DNA of 16,931 nucleotides from RGIG9060 sp036307825 (lineage in GTDB: Bacteria; Spirochaetota; Spirochaetia; Treponematales; Treponemataceae), in the NCBI GenBank assembly GCA_036307825.1, contig JAXJWW010000083.1:1-16931 (forward strand), written 5' to 3'. The notes beneath the pieces were generated by a model. It did no database searches. It was not told where the DNA came from and saw only the letters and a program-made list of their open reading frames with translations. Of the stretch, positions 7,590 to 14,314 are shown piece after piece. Each line of letters opens with the position of its first letter. The stretch's first letter is position 1. A program made the position numbers and the translations under genes.

Positions 7590-8579
7590 ATGGCAAACAA
7601 TAAACGCGGTCGAGAAGACAAAGTAAAGACACAAAGACTTTTTCAAATTTTAGAAATTATCAGAAACGGAAGTTATCCTAACGCACCAAAATTACAAAAG
7701 CAATTTGAAATTTCCCGAAGTACAATTATGCGTGACATTGATTTTTTAAAAGATAGATACAATGCACCCATAGAATATTCACAAGAACACAAAGGTTGGT
7801 ATCTTACTGATTCAACTTTTATGATAAACAGTATGTTGCTAACAGAAGGAGAACTTTTTGCAGTTCACACAATTCTTCCGTTGATGGAAGAATACAAGAA
7901 CACACCTCTTGAATCAACTTTTAAATCTATAATTTCTAAAATGATGGATTTGCTTCCAAACAAAGTTGAAATAAATTCTCCAATGAATAAAAACGATATT
8001 TATTTTATCAAAGACCCATTACCAGAAATTTCTGAAGAAATTTTTACTTCAGTGTTTAATGCAATCCATCAAAATAAATCCATAGAATTTGGTTATCGTT
8101 CAATTAGCAAAAAAGAATATACAAAACGAAAATTTGATCCATACAAAGTTTTGTGTCAAAAAGGAAATTGGTATGTGATTGGATTTTGTCATCTTCATAA
8201 TCGATTTAATGTTTACTGTCTTTCAAGAATGAAAGATTTAAAAATCTTAAAAGAAAAATTTTCTGTAAAAGATGATTTCAACATTAACAATCACATCGAC
8301 ACAGATTTTGGAATTTGGAATTCAGATAAAGAGCCTGTAAAAATTGAATTAGTTTTTGACTCCTCTGTAAACACTTACATTTTGGAACGTACTTGGCATG
8401 TTAATCAAGAATGTTATCAACAAAAAGACGATAGCGTTTATTTAAGCTTTATGTCAAATCAAATTGAAGAAACTTTCCATTGGTTACTTTCTTTTGGTAG
8501 CCATGTAAAAGTTTTAAATCCACCAGAACTCAAACAAAAACTAAAAGAAGAAATTAAGAAAATGAAAAAAATTTATTAA
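7590..8579 (+). CDS. WYL-domain transcriptional regulator (HTH plus WYL plus C-terminal extension)
   Basis: Read from ATG 7590, it has 329 residues. The N-terminal winged helix-turn-helix of the HTH_11 type runs through KTQRLFQILEIIRNG, LQKQFEISRSTIMRDIDFLK and the wing GWYLTD (residues about 13-74). The WYL domain lies at about 160-220, with the fold core IEFGYRS, FDPYKVLCQKGNWYVIGFC and the arginine-containing YCLSRMKDL; the name-giving triad is WYV (194-196). A WCX-like C-terminal part ends in WLLSFGSHVKVLNPPELKQK. WYL domains sense small ligands, nucleotides or nucleic acid. A GTG start at 7572 is possible but would place the promoter box inside the gene. Two intervening features separate it from cas12a, so a role in CRISPR control is only a possibility. 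Confidence 0.9.
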   Translation: MANNKRGREDKVKTQRLFQILEIIRNGSYPNAPKLQKQFEISRSTIMRDIDFLKDRYNAPIEYSQEHKGWYLTDSTFMINSMLLTEGELFAVHTILPLMEEYKNTPLESTFKSIISKMMDLLPNKVEINSPMNKNDIYFIKDPLPEISEEIFTSVFNAIHQNKSIEFGYRSISKKEYTKRKFDPYKVLCQKGNWYVIGFCHLHNRFNVYCLSRMKDLKILKEKFSVKDDFNINNHIDTDFGIWNSDKEPVKIELVFDSSVNTYILERTWHVNQECYQQKDDSVYLSFMSNQIEETFHWLLSFGSHVKVLNPPELKQKLKEEIKKMKKIY

Positions 8580-8717
8580 TGCAAAATAAATTTAAAAAAA
8601 ATTTTTAATAAGAAATGATAAAAACTGTCTTTTTTTTTGCACCAGTCGAATTTATTTTTGTCCTTTTTTAAGGGAGCAGATCAATTTTTTTTCTTTTTTT
8701 TATCACTGTATCACTAT

Positions 8718-8746
8718 TTGACACACTCCCTATAGTAAAATGTTAT
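8718..8746 (+). promoter_or_regulatory. candidate promoter upstream of the 41-codon ORF
   Basis: A consensus -35 TTGACA (8718-8723) is separated by 17 bases from a 4-of-6 -10 box TGTTAT (8741-8746). Transcription would start next to the GGGAGGG ribosome-binding sequence. Confidence 0.4.
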
Positions 8747-8761
8747 TATTGGGAGGGCAAA

Positions 8762-8887
8762 ATGCAAAATTTATATTCGTCAATAAACAAAAAATATGTC
8801 ATTCAAATGATGATAAAATTTAGATGGGACACAAATATGTATATCTTTTGGAGAAATGTTTATCAAATGAATAAAAAGATGTGCTAA
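8762..8887 (+). CDS. possible small protein of 41 residues, unknown
   Basis: The ORF runs ATG 8762 to TAA 8885-8887. GGGAGGG at 8751-8757 is a very strong Shine-Dalgarno sequence 4 bases before the ATG, and a TTGACA promoter candidate stands just upstream. The product begins MQNLYSSINKKYVIQMMIKF and ends with an aromatic and basic stretch (WR, YQMNKKMC). It is basic, rich in M, Y and K, with no signal peptide or recognisable motif. I do not recognise a family. In such AT-rich DNA a 41-codon ORF can occur by chance, so the initiation signals are the only real support. Confidence 0.35.
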   Translation: MQNLYSSINKKYVIQMMIKFRWDTNMYIFWRNVYQMNKKMC

Positions 8888-8901
8888 TTTGAAAATAGGT
8901 G

Positions 8902-8907
8902 TATAAT
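8902..8907 (+). promoter_or_regulatory. -10 box of the SIMPL-domain gene
   Basis: A perfect TATAAT lies 34 bases before ATG 8942. A start about 7 bases downstream gives a leader of about 28 bases that includes GGAG at 8932-8935. The -35 region is not recognisable. Confidence 0.5.
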
Positions 8908-8941
8908 ACTCAAAATCACTTTATTACTTTTGGAGAAAATT

Positions 8942-9586
8942 ATGTCACAAGAAAGAACAATGATTATCACAGGGAAATCACAATTAAGTATCTCACCTGA
9001 TATGGTAAGATTAAGTTTTAAAATTATTACTCAAGAAACAGCTTACTCACAAGCATTAGATTTTTTATCAAATAACGCCAATTCTTTAATTGATGTTTTA
9101 ACTTCAAATGGATTTAAGAAAAATGATGTTAAAACAACTAGATATTCAATTCATCGTTGGACAAGATATCAAAATGGACAAGAACTAAATCTAGGTTACG
9201 AAGGTGAACATCAACTATATGTTGAATTTAAAATTGATAACACAAGAATAAATGAAATTATCAATTCAATAACAGAAAAAGTTCCATGTGTATCAATTAC
9301 AATTTCTTATTCTTGCAGTCAACTAGAAAAGCACGATAAAAAACTTATACAACTTGCAATCAAAGATGCAAAAGAAAAAGCAGACTTTATTGCAAAAAAT
9401 TCAAATGTAAAATTAAAGCAAATTGTAAATATAAATTATTCTACACAACCTTTAAATGTAAACTTTGGTCTAGAATACAATCATTTACGAACTGATAAAT
9501 GTTTTGCAAATGCCAGAGTTCCAGAAATGACACCAGAAGATAAACTCGTAGAAAAAACAATCGATATGGTCTGGGAGATTGAGTAG
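8942..9586 (+). CDS. SIMPL (DUF541) domain-containing protein
   Basis: Read from ATG 8942, it has 214 residues and matches the SIMPL/DUF541 family almost end to end: an opening strand TMIITGKSQLSISPDMVRLS, a helix with ALDFLSNNANSLIDVLTSNG, the KKNDVKTTRYSI segment, a later helical LIQLAIKDAKEKADFIAKN, and a closing block PEDKLVEKTIDMVWEIE. SIMPL proteins have been tied to interleukin-1 signalling in mammals and to envelope or stress roles in bacteria, but the biochemical role is unclear. There is no signal peptide, unlike many bacterial members, so it is likely cytoplasmic. GGAG at 8932-8935 sits 6 bases before ATG 8942; a TTG at 8930 is in frame but lies before this site. It ends 105 bases before cas12a. 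Confidence 0.85.
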   Translation: MSQERTMIITGKSQLSISPDMVRLSFKIITQETAYSQALDFLSNNANSLIDVLTSNGFKKNDVKTTRYSIHRWTRYQNGQELNLGYEGEHQLYVEFKIDNTRINEIINSITEKVPCVSITISYSCSQLEKHDKKLIQLAIKDAKEKADFIAKNSNVKLKQIVNINYSTQPLNVNFGLEYNHLRTDKCFANARVPEMTPEDKLVEKTIDMVWEIE

Positions 9587-9623
9587 AAAGGTGTGAGATG
9601 GTAAATATAAAAAAATAAGTTTT

Positions 9624-9629
9624 TATACT
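9624..9629 (+). promoter_or_regulatory. candidate -10 box for a short RNA starting at the repeat-like element
   Basis: TATACT matches the -10 consensus at 5 of 6 positions. A start 7 bases downstream would fall at about 9636, exactly at the edge of the degenerate CRISPR handle. No convincing -35 box is visible, so this is weak. Confidence 0.3.
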
Positions 9630-9634
9630 AATGG

Positions 9635-9657
9635 TTTAATAACTACTGTTGTGGGAT
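9635..9657 (+). ncRNA. degenerate CRISPR repeat (crRNA-handle-like) in the cas12a promoter; candidate creR-type regulatory RNA
   Basis: The last 22 or so bases of the array repeat are echoed here. TTAA, then T, then the exact 10-mer CTACTGTTGT (9643-9652), then G-G-GAT in place of A-GAT. As RNA the element folds CUAC-UGUU-GUGG: the loop is unchanged and the stem survives through a U-G wobble where the repeat has U-A. It lies in the same orientation as the array and 5 bases before the cas12a -10 box. The sequence just after it (GTTATATAATGGAAGCC) would be the guide part. Known creR RNAs are crRNA-like and repress cas genes; that this is one is an inference. Confidence 0.45.
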
Positions 9658-9661
9658 GTTA

Positions 9662-9667
9662 TATAAT
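9662..9667 (+). promoter_or_regulatory. cas12a: -10 box of the cas12a promoter
   Basis: A perfect TATAAT lies 24 bases upstream of ATG 9692. The predicted start at about 9674 leaves an 18-base leader containing the strong ribosome site TAAGGAGG (9678-9685). The expected -35 position falls in the repeat-like element and does not match TTGACA. Confidence 0.6.
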
Positions 9668-9691
9668 GGAAGCCAAGTAAGGAGGATTTTT

Positions 9692-12600
9692 ATGGCTAGA
9701 ATAATTGATGAATTTTGCGGACAAGAGAATGGATATTCTCGTTCAATTACTTTGAGAAATAAGTTGATTCCTATTGGAAAAACAGCGGACAACTTAAAAC
9801 AATTTTTGGAAAAGGATCAAGAAAGAGCTGATGCTTATCCTGAAATTAAAAAATTGATTGATGAAATACATCGTGGATTTATCGAAGATACTCTTACAAA
9901 TTTCTTATTTGTATGGCAACCTTTATTTGATGATTTTGAATTATATCAAAATGAAAAAGATAAATCTAAAAAAGCTACGAAGAAAAAAGATTTAGAGAAA
10001 TTTCAAAGTGGGGCAAGAAAAAAAATTGTCGAAGCTTTTAAGAAGCATACTGATTATGACAAACTTTTCAAAGATGGATTATTTAAAGAACTATTACCAG
10101 CTTTGATACAAAATTCTTCTGATTCTGAAATATCAAACAAAGAAGAAGCGTTAAAAGTATTTGATAGATTTAGCACATATTTTGTTGGTTTTCACGAAAA
10201 TAGAAAAAATATGTACAGCGAAGAAGAAAAATCTACTGCAATAAGCTATAGAATTGTAAATGAAAACTTTCCAAAATTCTATGCTAATGTAAAATTGTAC
10301 AATTATTTAAAAGAAAACTTCCCAGAAATTATTTCTGATACAGAAGAATCTTTAAATAATCATTTAAACAGAAAAAAACTTGATGACATTTTTAATGTAG
10401 AAGCTTTTAATGATGTATTAGCACAAAGCGGAATTGACTTTTATAATACTGTTATTGGTGGTATTTCTACAGAAACAGAAAAAGTTCAAGGTTTAAATGA
10501 AAAAATAAATCTTGCTAGACAACAAGTGATTAGTCAAATTTCATTTCTAAAAAATCAGAATGCTTCAGAAAATACTGAAAAAATTAAAGCACTTGAAAAG
10601 AAAGCTAATGAATTAAAAAAGAAAATGGTAGTTTTGTTTAAACAGATTTTAAGTGATAGAGGTACATCATCTTTTATTCCTGTTGGTTTTAACAACAACG
10701 ACGAAGTTTATTCTTCTGTAAAATCATTTAATGATGAGTTTGTAAATCTTTCAGTTAGTGAAACAAAAGAATTATTCAAACAAGTTGCAGAGTTTAATTG
10801 TAGTGAAATTTATGTTTCAGCAAAATCCTTAACAAACTTTTCGCAAAATATATTTGGTTCTTGGTCAATTCTAATAGAAGGACTTTTCTTGTTAGAAAAA
10901 GATAAAGCGAAAAAGGCATTATCAGAAAATCAAGAGGAAAAAATTAATAAAGAAATTGCAAAAAAAGATTATTCTTTGAATGATTTACAAGTTGCTTATG
11001 AAAGATATTGTAATGAACATAATTTTCCAGTAGAGAAAAATTGCAAAGATTATTTTGATATTGTTGATTATCGAACGGAAGATGAAACAACTGATAAGAA
11101 AAAAGTTTCTATACTTTCAGCTATTACAGAATCTTATTCAAAAATTGATTTTGAAAATATTCATGATTTACAACAAGAAAAAGAAGCTGCAACTCCGATA
11201 AAAACATATTTGGATGAAGTTCAGAATTTATATCATCATCTAAAACTTGTTGATTATCGTGGTGAAGAACAAAAAGATTCCAGCTTTTATTCAAAGTTGG
11301 ATGAAATCATTACACAGCTTTCAGAGATTATTCCTTTATACAATAAAGTTAGAAACTTTGTTACAAAGAAACCTGGTGAAATGAAGAAGATTAAATTAAA
11401 TTTTGATTGTCCCACTTTAGCTAATGGATGGGATGAAAACAAAGAGTCTTCAAATGATGCAATAATTTTAAGAAAGGATGGTAAATATTATTTAGGAATT
11501 TTTAATCCAAATAATAAACCAAAATTTTCTAAAAATGAAAATAATTCTGAATCATTCTACGAAAAAATGGTGTATAAACTTTTACCAGGCCCAAACAAAA
11601 TGTTACCAAAAGTCTTTTTTTCAACAAAAGGACAAGAAACATTTTTGCCACCAAAAGATTTGCTCTTAGGATATAATGCAGGTAAACATAAAAAGGGTGA
11701 TTCTTTTGATAAAGAATTTATGTATAAATTAATTGATTGGTTTAAAGATGCAATTAATCGTCATGAAGATTGGAAAAAATTTAATTTTGTATTCTCTCCT
11801 ACAAAATCTTACGAAGATATGAGTGGTTTTTATAGGGAAGTTGAATTACAAGGTTATAAAGTTTCTTTTCAAAAAATAACCGATACAGAAATAGATTCTT
11901 TTGTAAACGACGGAAAACTTTTCCTTTTCCAAATTTACAACAAAGACTTTGCTTCAAAAACTTCTGGAAAGAAAAATCTTCACACACTTTATTGGGAAAA
12001 TCTTTTTAGTGAAGAAAACTTAAAAGATGTTTGTCTAAAATTAAATGGAGAAGCAGAATTATTCTGGCGAAAACCAAGTTTGAACAAAGAAAAAGTTACT
12101 GTTCACAAAAAAGGTTCAATCCTTGTAAATAGAACAACAAGTGATGGAAAATCAATTCCAGAAGATATTTATCAAGAAATTTATCAATTCAAAAACAAAA
12201 TGAAAGATAAAATTTCTGACAATATTTCTATACAGAATGATGATGGTAAAGTAATTACGATTACAGTAACTTTGGAAAATAAGCAAAAAGAAAAATTCAC
12301 AGAAAATTATAAAGTTGTATATAAAACTGCAACTCACTATATTACAAAAGATAATCGTTTTACAGAAGACACTTATCTTTTCCATTGTCCTATTACAATG
12401 AACTTTAAGGCACCTGATAAATCAAATAAAGAATTTAATAATCATGTTCTTGAAGTATTGAGTGGTAATCCTGATGTAAAAATTATTGGATTGGATCGAG
12501 GAGAACGACATCTTATTTATCTTTCGTTAATAAATCAAAAAGGTGAAATTGAACTTCAAAAAACACTGAATCTTGTTGACCAAGTTAGAAATGATAAAAC

Positions 12601-13681
12601 TGTAAAAGTTAATTATCAAGAAAAACTTGTACACAAAGAAGGTGACAGAGATAGAGCTCGTAAAAACTGGCAAACAATTGGAAATATTAAAGAATTAAAA
12701 GAAGGGTATCTTTCAAATGTTGTTCATGAAATTGCAAAAATGATGGTTGAACATAACGCAATTGTTGTTATGGAAGATTTGAATTTTGGATTTAAGAGAG
12801 GTCGTTTTTCTGTAGAAAGACAGATTTATCAGAAATTTGAAAATATGTTAATTGAAAAACTAAATTATCTTGTTTTTAAAGATAAAAAGGTAACAGAACC
12901 TGGTGGGGTTCTTAATGCTTATCAATTAACAAATAAATCTGCAAATGTATCTGATGTTTACAGACAATGTGGATGGCTTTTCTATATTCCTGCTGCTTAT
13001 ACTTCAAAGATTGACCCAAAAACTGGTTTTGCAAATCTTTTTATTACAAAAGGCTTAACAAACGTAGAAAAGAAAAAAGAATTCTTTGAGAAGTTTGATT
13101 CTATTCGTTATGACTCAAAAGAAGATTGTTTTGTTTTTGGATTTAATTACGAAAAAATCTGTGATAATGCTGATTTTAAGAAAAAGTGGGAAGTTTACAC
13201 AAAAGGTGAACGACTTGTTTACAATAAAACTGAACGCAAGAATATTAATATAAATCCAACAGAACAGTTAAAGAATATTTTTGATGAGTTTAATGTGAAT
13301 TGGAATAATGAAGATAATTTCATTGATTCTGTTCAGACAATCCAAGCAGAAAAATCAAATGCAAAATTCTTTGATACACTTTTAAGAATGTTTAATGCAA
13401 CTTTGCAAATGAGAAATTCTATTCCAAACACAGAAATTGACTACTTAATTTCTCCTGTAAAATCAGAAGACGGAACTTTCTTTGATTCTAGAGAAGAATT
13501 GAAAAAAGGTGAAAATGCAAAATTGCCAATTGATGCAGATGCAAACGGAGCTTACCATATTGCATTAAAAGGCTTGTATTTGTTGGAAAATGATTTTAAG
13601 CGTAATGACAAAGGTGTAATTCAAAACATTTCCAACGCCGATTGGTTTAAGTTTGTTCAGGAGAAAGAATATAAGGATTAA
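9692..13681 (+). CDS. cas12a: CRISPR-associated endonuclease Cas12a (Cpf1)
   Basis: A single-protein type V-A effector of 1329 residues (AsCas12a has 1307) that processes its own crRNA and cuts DNA next to a T-rich PAM. The start at 9692 follows TAAGGAGG by 6 bases; ATG 9656 would contain the promoter and this ribosome site. Visible elements: the N-terminal WED strand (SITLRNKLIPIGKT), helical REC domains (about 25-515), the PAM-facing TLANGWDENKESSN (N578, K584, N588) and MLPK (K640), crRNA-processing H805, R814 and K886, RuvC-I D935 in GLDRGERH, bridge-helix W993, RuvC-II E1028 in VVMEDLNFGF, Nuc arginine R1241 in LQMRNS, and RuvC-III D1283 in DADANGAYHIALKG. Nothing is missing or truncated, so it should be active. 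Layout and several blocks resemble AsCas12a, others LbCas12a. Confidence 0.99.
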   Translation: MARIIDEFCGQENGYSRSITLRNKLIPIGKTADNLKQFLEKDQERADAYPEIKKLIDEIHRGFIEDTLTNFLFVWQPLFDDFELYQNEKDKSKKATKKKDLEKFQSGARKKIVEAFKKHTDYDKLFKDGLFKELLPALIQNSSDSEISNKEEALKVFDRFSTYFVGFHENRKNMYSEEEKSTAISYRIVNENFPKFYANVKLYNYLKENFPEIISDTEESLNNHLNRKKLDDIFNVEAFNDVLAQSGIDFYNTVIGGISTETEKVQGLNEKINLARQQVISQISFLKNQNASENTEKIKALEKKANELKKKMVVLFKQILSDRGTSSFIPVGFNNNDEVYSSVKSFNDEFVNLSVSETKELFKQVAEFNCSEIYVSAKSLTNFSQNIFGSWSILIEGLFLLEKDKAKKALSENQEEKINKEIAKKDYSLNDLQVAYERYCNEHNFPVEKNCKDYFDIVDYRTEDETTDKKKVSILSAITESYSKIDFENIHDLQQEKEAATPIKTYLDEVQNLYHHLKLVDYRGEEQKDSSFYSKLDEIITQLSEIIPLYNKVRNFVTKKPGEMKKIKLNFDCPTLANGWDENKESSNDAIILRKDGKYYLGIFNPNNKPKFSKNENNSESFYEKMVYKLLPGPNKMLPKVFFSTKGQETFLPPKDLLLGYNAGKHKKGDSFDKEFMYKLIDWFKDAINRHEDWKKFNFVFSPTKSYEDMSGFYREVELQGYKVSFQKITDTEIDSFVNDGKLFLFQIYNKDFASKTSGKKNLHTLYWENLFSEENLKDVCLKLNGEAELFWRKPSLNKEKVTVHKKGSILVNRTTSDGKSIPEDIYQEIYQFKNKMKDKISDNISIQNDDGKVITITVTLENKQKEKFTENYKVVYKTATHYITKDNRFTEDTYLFHCPITMNFKAPDKSNKEFNNHVLEVLSGNPDVKIIGLDRGERHLIYLSLINQKGEIELQKTLNLVDQVRNDKTVKVNYQEKLVHKEGDRDRARKNWQTIGNIKELKEGYLSNVVHEIAKMMVEHNAIVVMEDLNFGFKRGRFSVERQIYQKFENMLIEKLNYLVFKDKKVTEPGGVLNAYQLTNKSANVSDVYRQCGWLFYIPAAYTSKIDPKTGFANLFITKGLTNVEKKKEFFEKFDSIRYDSKEDCFVFGFNYEKICDNADFKKKWEVYTKGERLVYNKTERKNININPTEQLKNIFDEFNVNWNNEDNFIDSVQTIQAEKSNAKFFDTLLRMFNATLQMRNSIPNTEIDYLISPVKSEDGTFFDSREELKKGENAKLPIDADANGAYHIALKGLYLLENDFKRNDKGVIQNISNADWFKFVQEKEYKD

Positions 13682-13690
13682 ATCCTAAAA

Positions 13691-13719
13691 CTAACTGTCG
13701 ATATTTTGTCGACAGTTGG
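13691..13719 (+). promoter_or_regulatory. intercistronic hairpin between cas12a and cas4
   Basis: A perfect 9-bp stem AACTGTCGA (13693-13701) with TCGACAGTT (13709-13717) extends to 11 bp with one U-G and one C-G pair, with a 7-base loop TATTTTG. No T tract follows; the next bases are TGGAGTTTTAAAATG with the cas4 ribosome site. It is thus more likely an RNA processing, stability or partial-attenuation element than a full terminator. Confidence 0.7.
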
Positions 13720-13731
13720 TGGAGTTTTAAA

Positions 13732-14313
13732 ATGGAACTTTACCTAAAAATTAGTTATCTAAACGATTTTATATTTTGTCCGCTTTCAATTTATTATCAT
13801 CAGCTTTATGGAAGCCTTTCTGAACGACTTTATTATGGAGCACCTCAATTAGATGGAAAGGCGGTTCATGAAGCAATTGATGAAAAAAGATATTCTACTC
13901 ATAAAAATATTTTGCAAAGTTTAGATATCTATTCTGATGAATACAAATTGTGTGGCAAAATTGACATTTTTGATACTGAAAAAGGTCTGCTAACTGAACG
14001 AAAAAAGCATATTGAAACAATTTATGACGGATATGTTTTTCAGTTGTATGCACAATGTATGTGTTTGCGAGAAATGGGGTATACTGTAAAACAACTTAGA
14101 TTTTATTCAAGTGATGATAATAAAGTATATCCTGTTCCTTTGCCAGAAGATGATATTCAAATGTTTGAAAAGTTCAAGACAACAAACAAAGCTATGCAAA
14201 ATTTTGATATGGAATCTTTTGTTCCTCAAAACGAAGATAAATGCAAAAACTGTATTTACAACGATTTTTGTGACAGACCATTAGCACCAAAATCCTATAA
14301 CGGGGGATTTTAA
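13732..14313 (+). CDS. cas4: CRISPR-associated exonuclease Cas4
   Basis: A 193-residue Cas4 with all hallmarks: a RecB-like nuclease core with H46 (GKAVHEAID), D78 (CGKIDIFD), E89-x-K91 (LTERKK) and the Q104 motif (FQLYAQ), plus the iron-sulfur cysteines C16 (FIFCPLS) and C171, C174 and C180 (CKNCIYNDFC). Cas4 trims prespacers and checks for the PAM so that Cas1-Cas2 insert usable spacers in the right direction. GGAG at 13721-13724, 7 bases upstream, sets the start. It is separated from cas12a by 50 bases with the hairpin, and its stop lies one base before the cas1 start, so cas4-cas1-cas2 form one translational block. Confidence 0.97.
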   Translation: MELYLKISYLNDFIFCPLSIYYHQLYGSLSERLYYGAPQLDGKAVHEAIDEKRYSTHKNILQSLDIYSDEYKLCGKIDIFDTEKGLLTERKKHIETIYDGYVFQLYAQCMCLREMGYTVKQLRFYSSDDNKVYPVPLPEDDIQMFEKFKTTNKAMQNFDMESFVPQNEDKCKNCIYNDFCDRPLAPKSYNGGF

Positions 14314-14314
14314 T

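Larger units (their letters stand above)
8580..8941 (+). other. 362-base intergenic region with T-rich tracts, promoter-like sites and a 41-codon ORF
   Basis: The first 120 bases hold only A/T runs, including T9 at 8630-8638 and T8/T7 runs at about 8685-8701; no GC-rich stem precedes them, so I do not call a terminator. A perfect TTGACA at 8718-8723 faces TGTTAT (8741-8746) at 17 bases. GGGAGGG follows at 8751-8757, then the short ORF at 8762-8887. The tail carries the promoter and ribosome site of the SIMPL gene. Confidence 0.6.

Noticed and set aside
8620..8702. T-rich runs after the WYL gene as intrinsic terminators
   Set aside because: No GC-rich stem precedes any of them; ACTG/CAGT around one run is too short and encloses the T tract in the loop.
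8930..8941. TTG at 8930 as the start of the SIMPL gene
   Set aside because: GGAG at 8932-8935 is well placed for ATG 8942 and overlaps the TTG codon region, so the TTG has no site of its own.
9656..9691. Upstream ATG at 9656 as the cas12a start (12 extra residues)
   Set aside because: It would put the TATAAT box and the TAAGGAGG ribosome site inside the coding region; ATG 9692 has a perfect site 6 bases upstream and an N-terminus like other Cas12a proteins.
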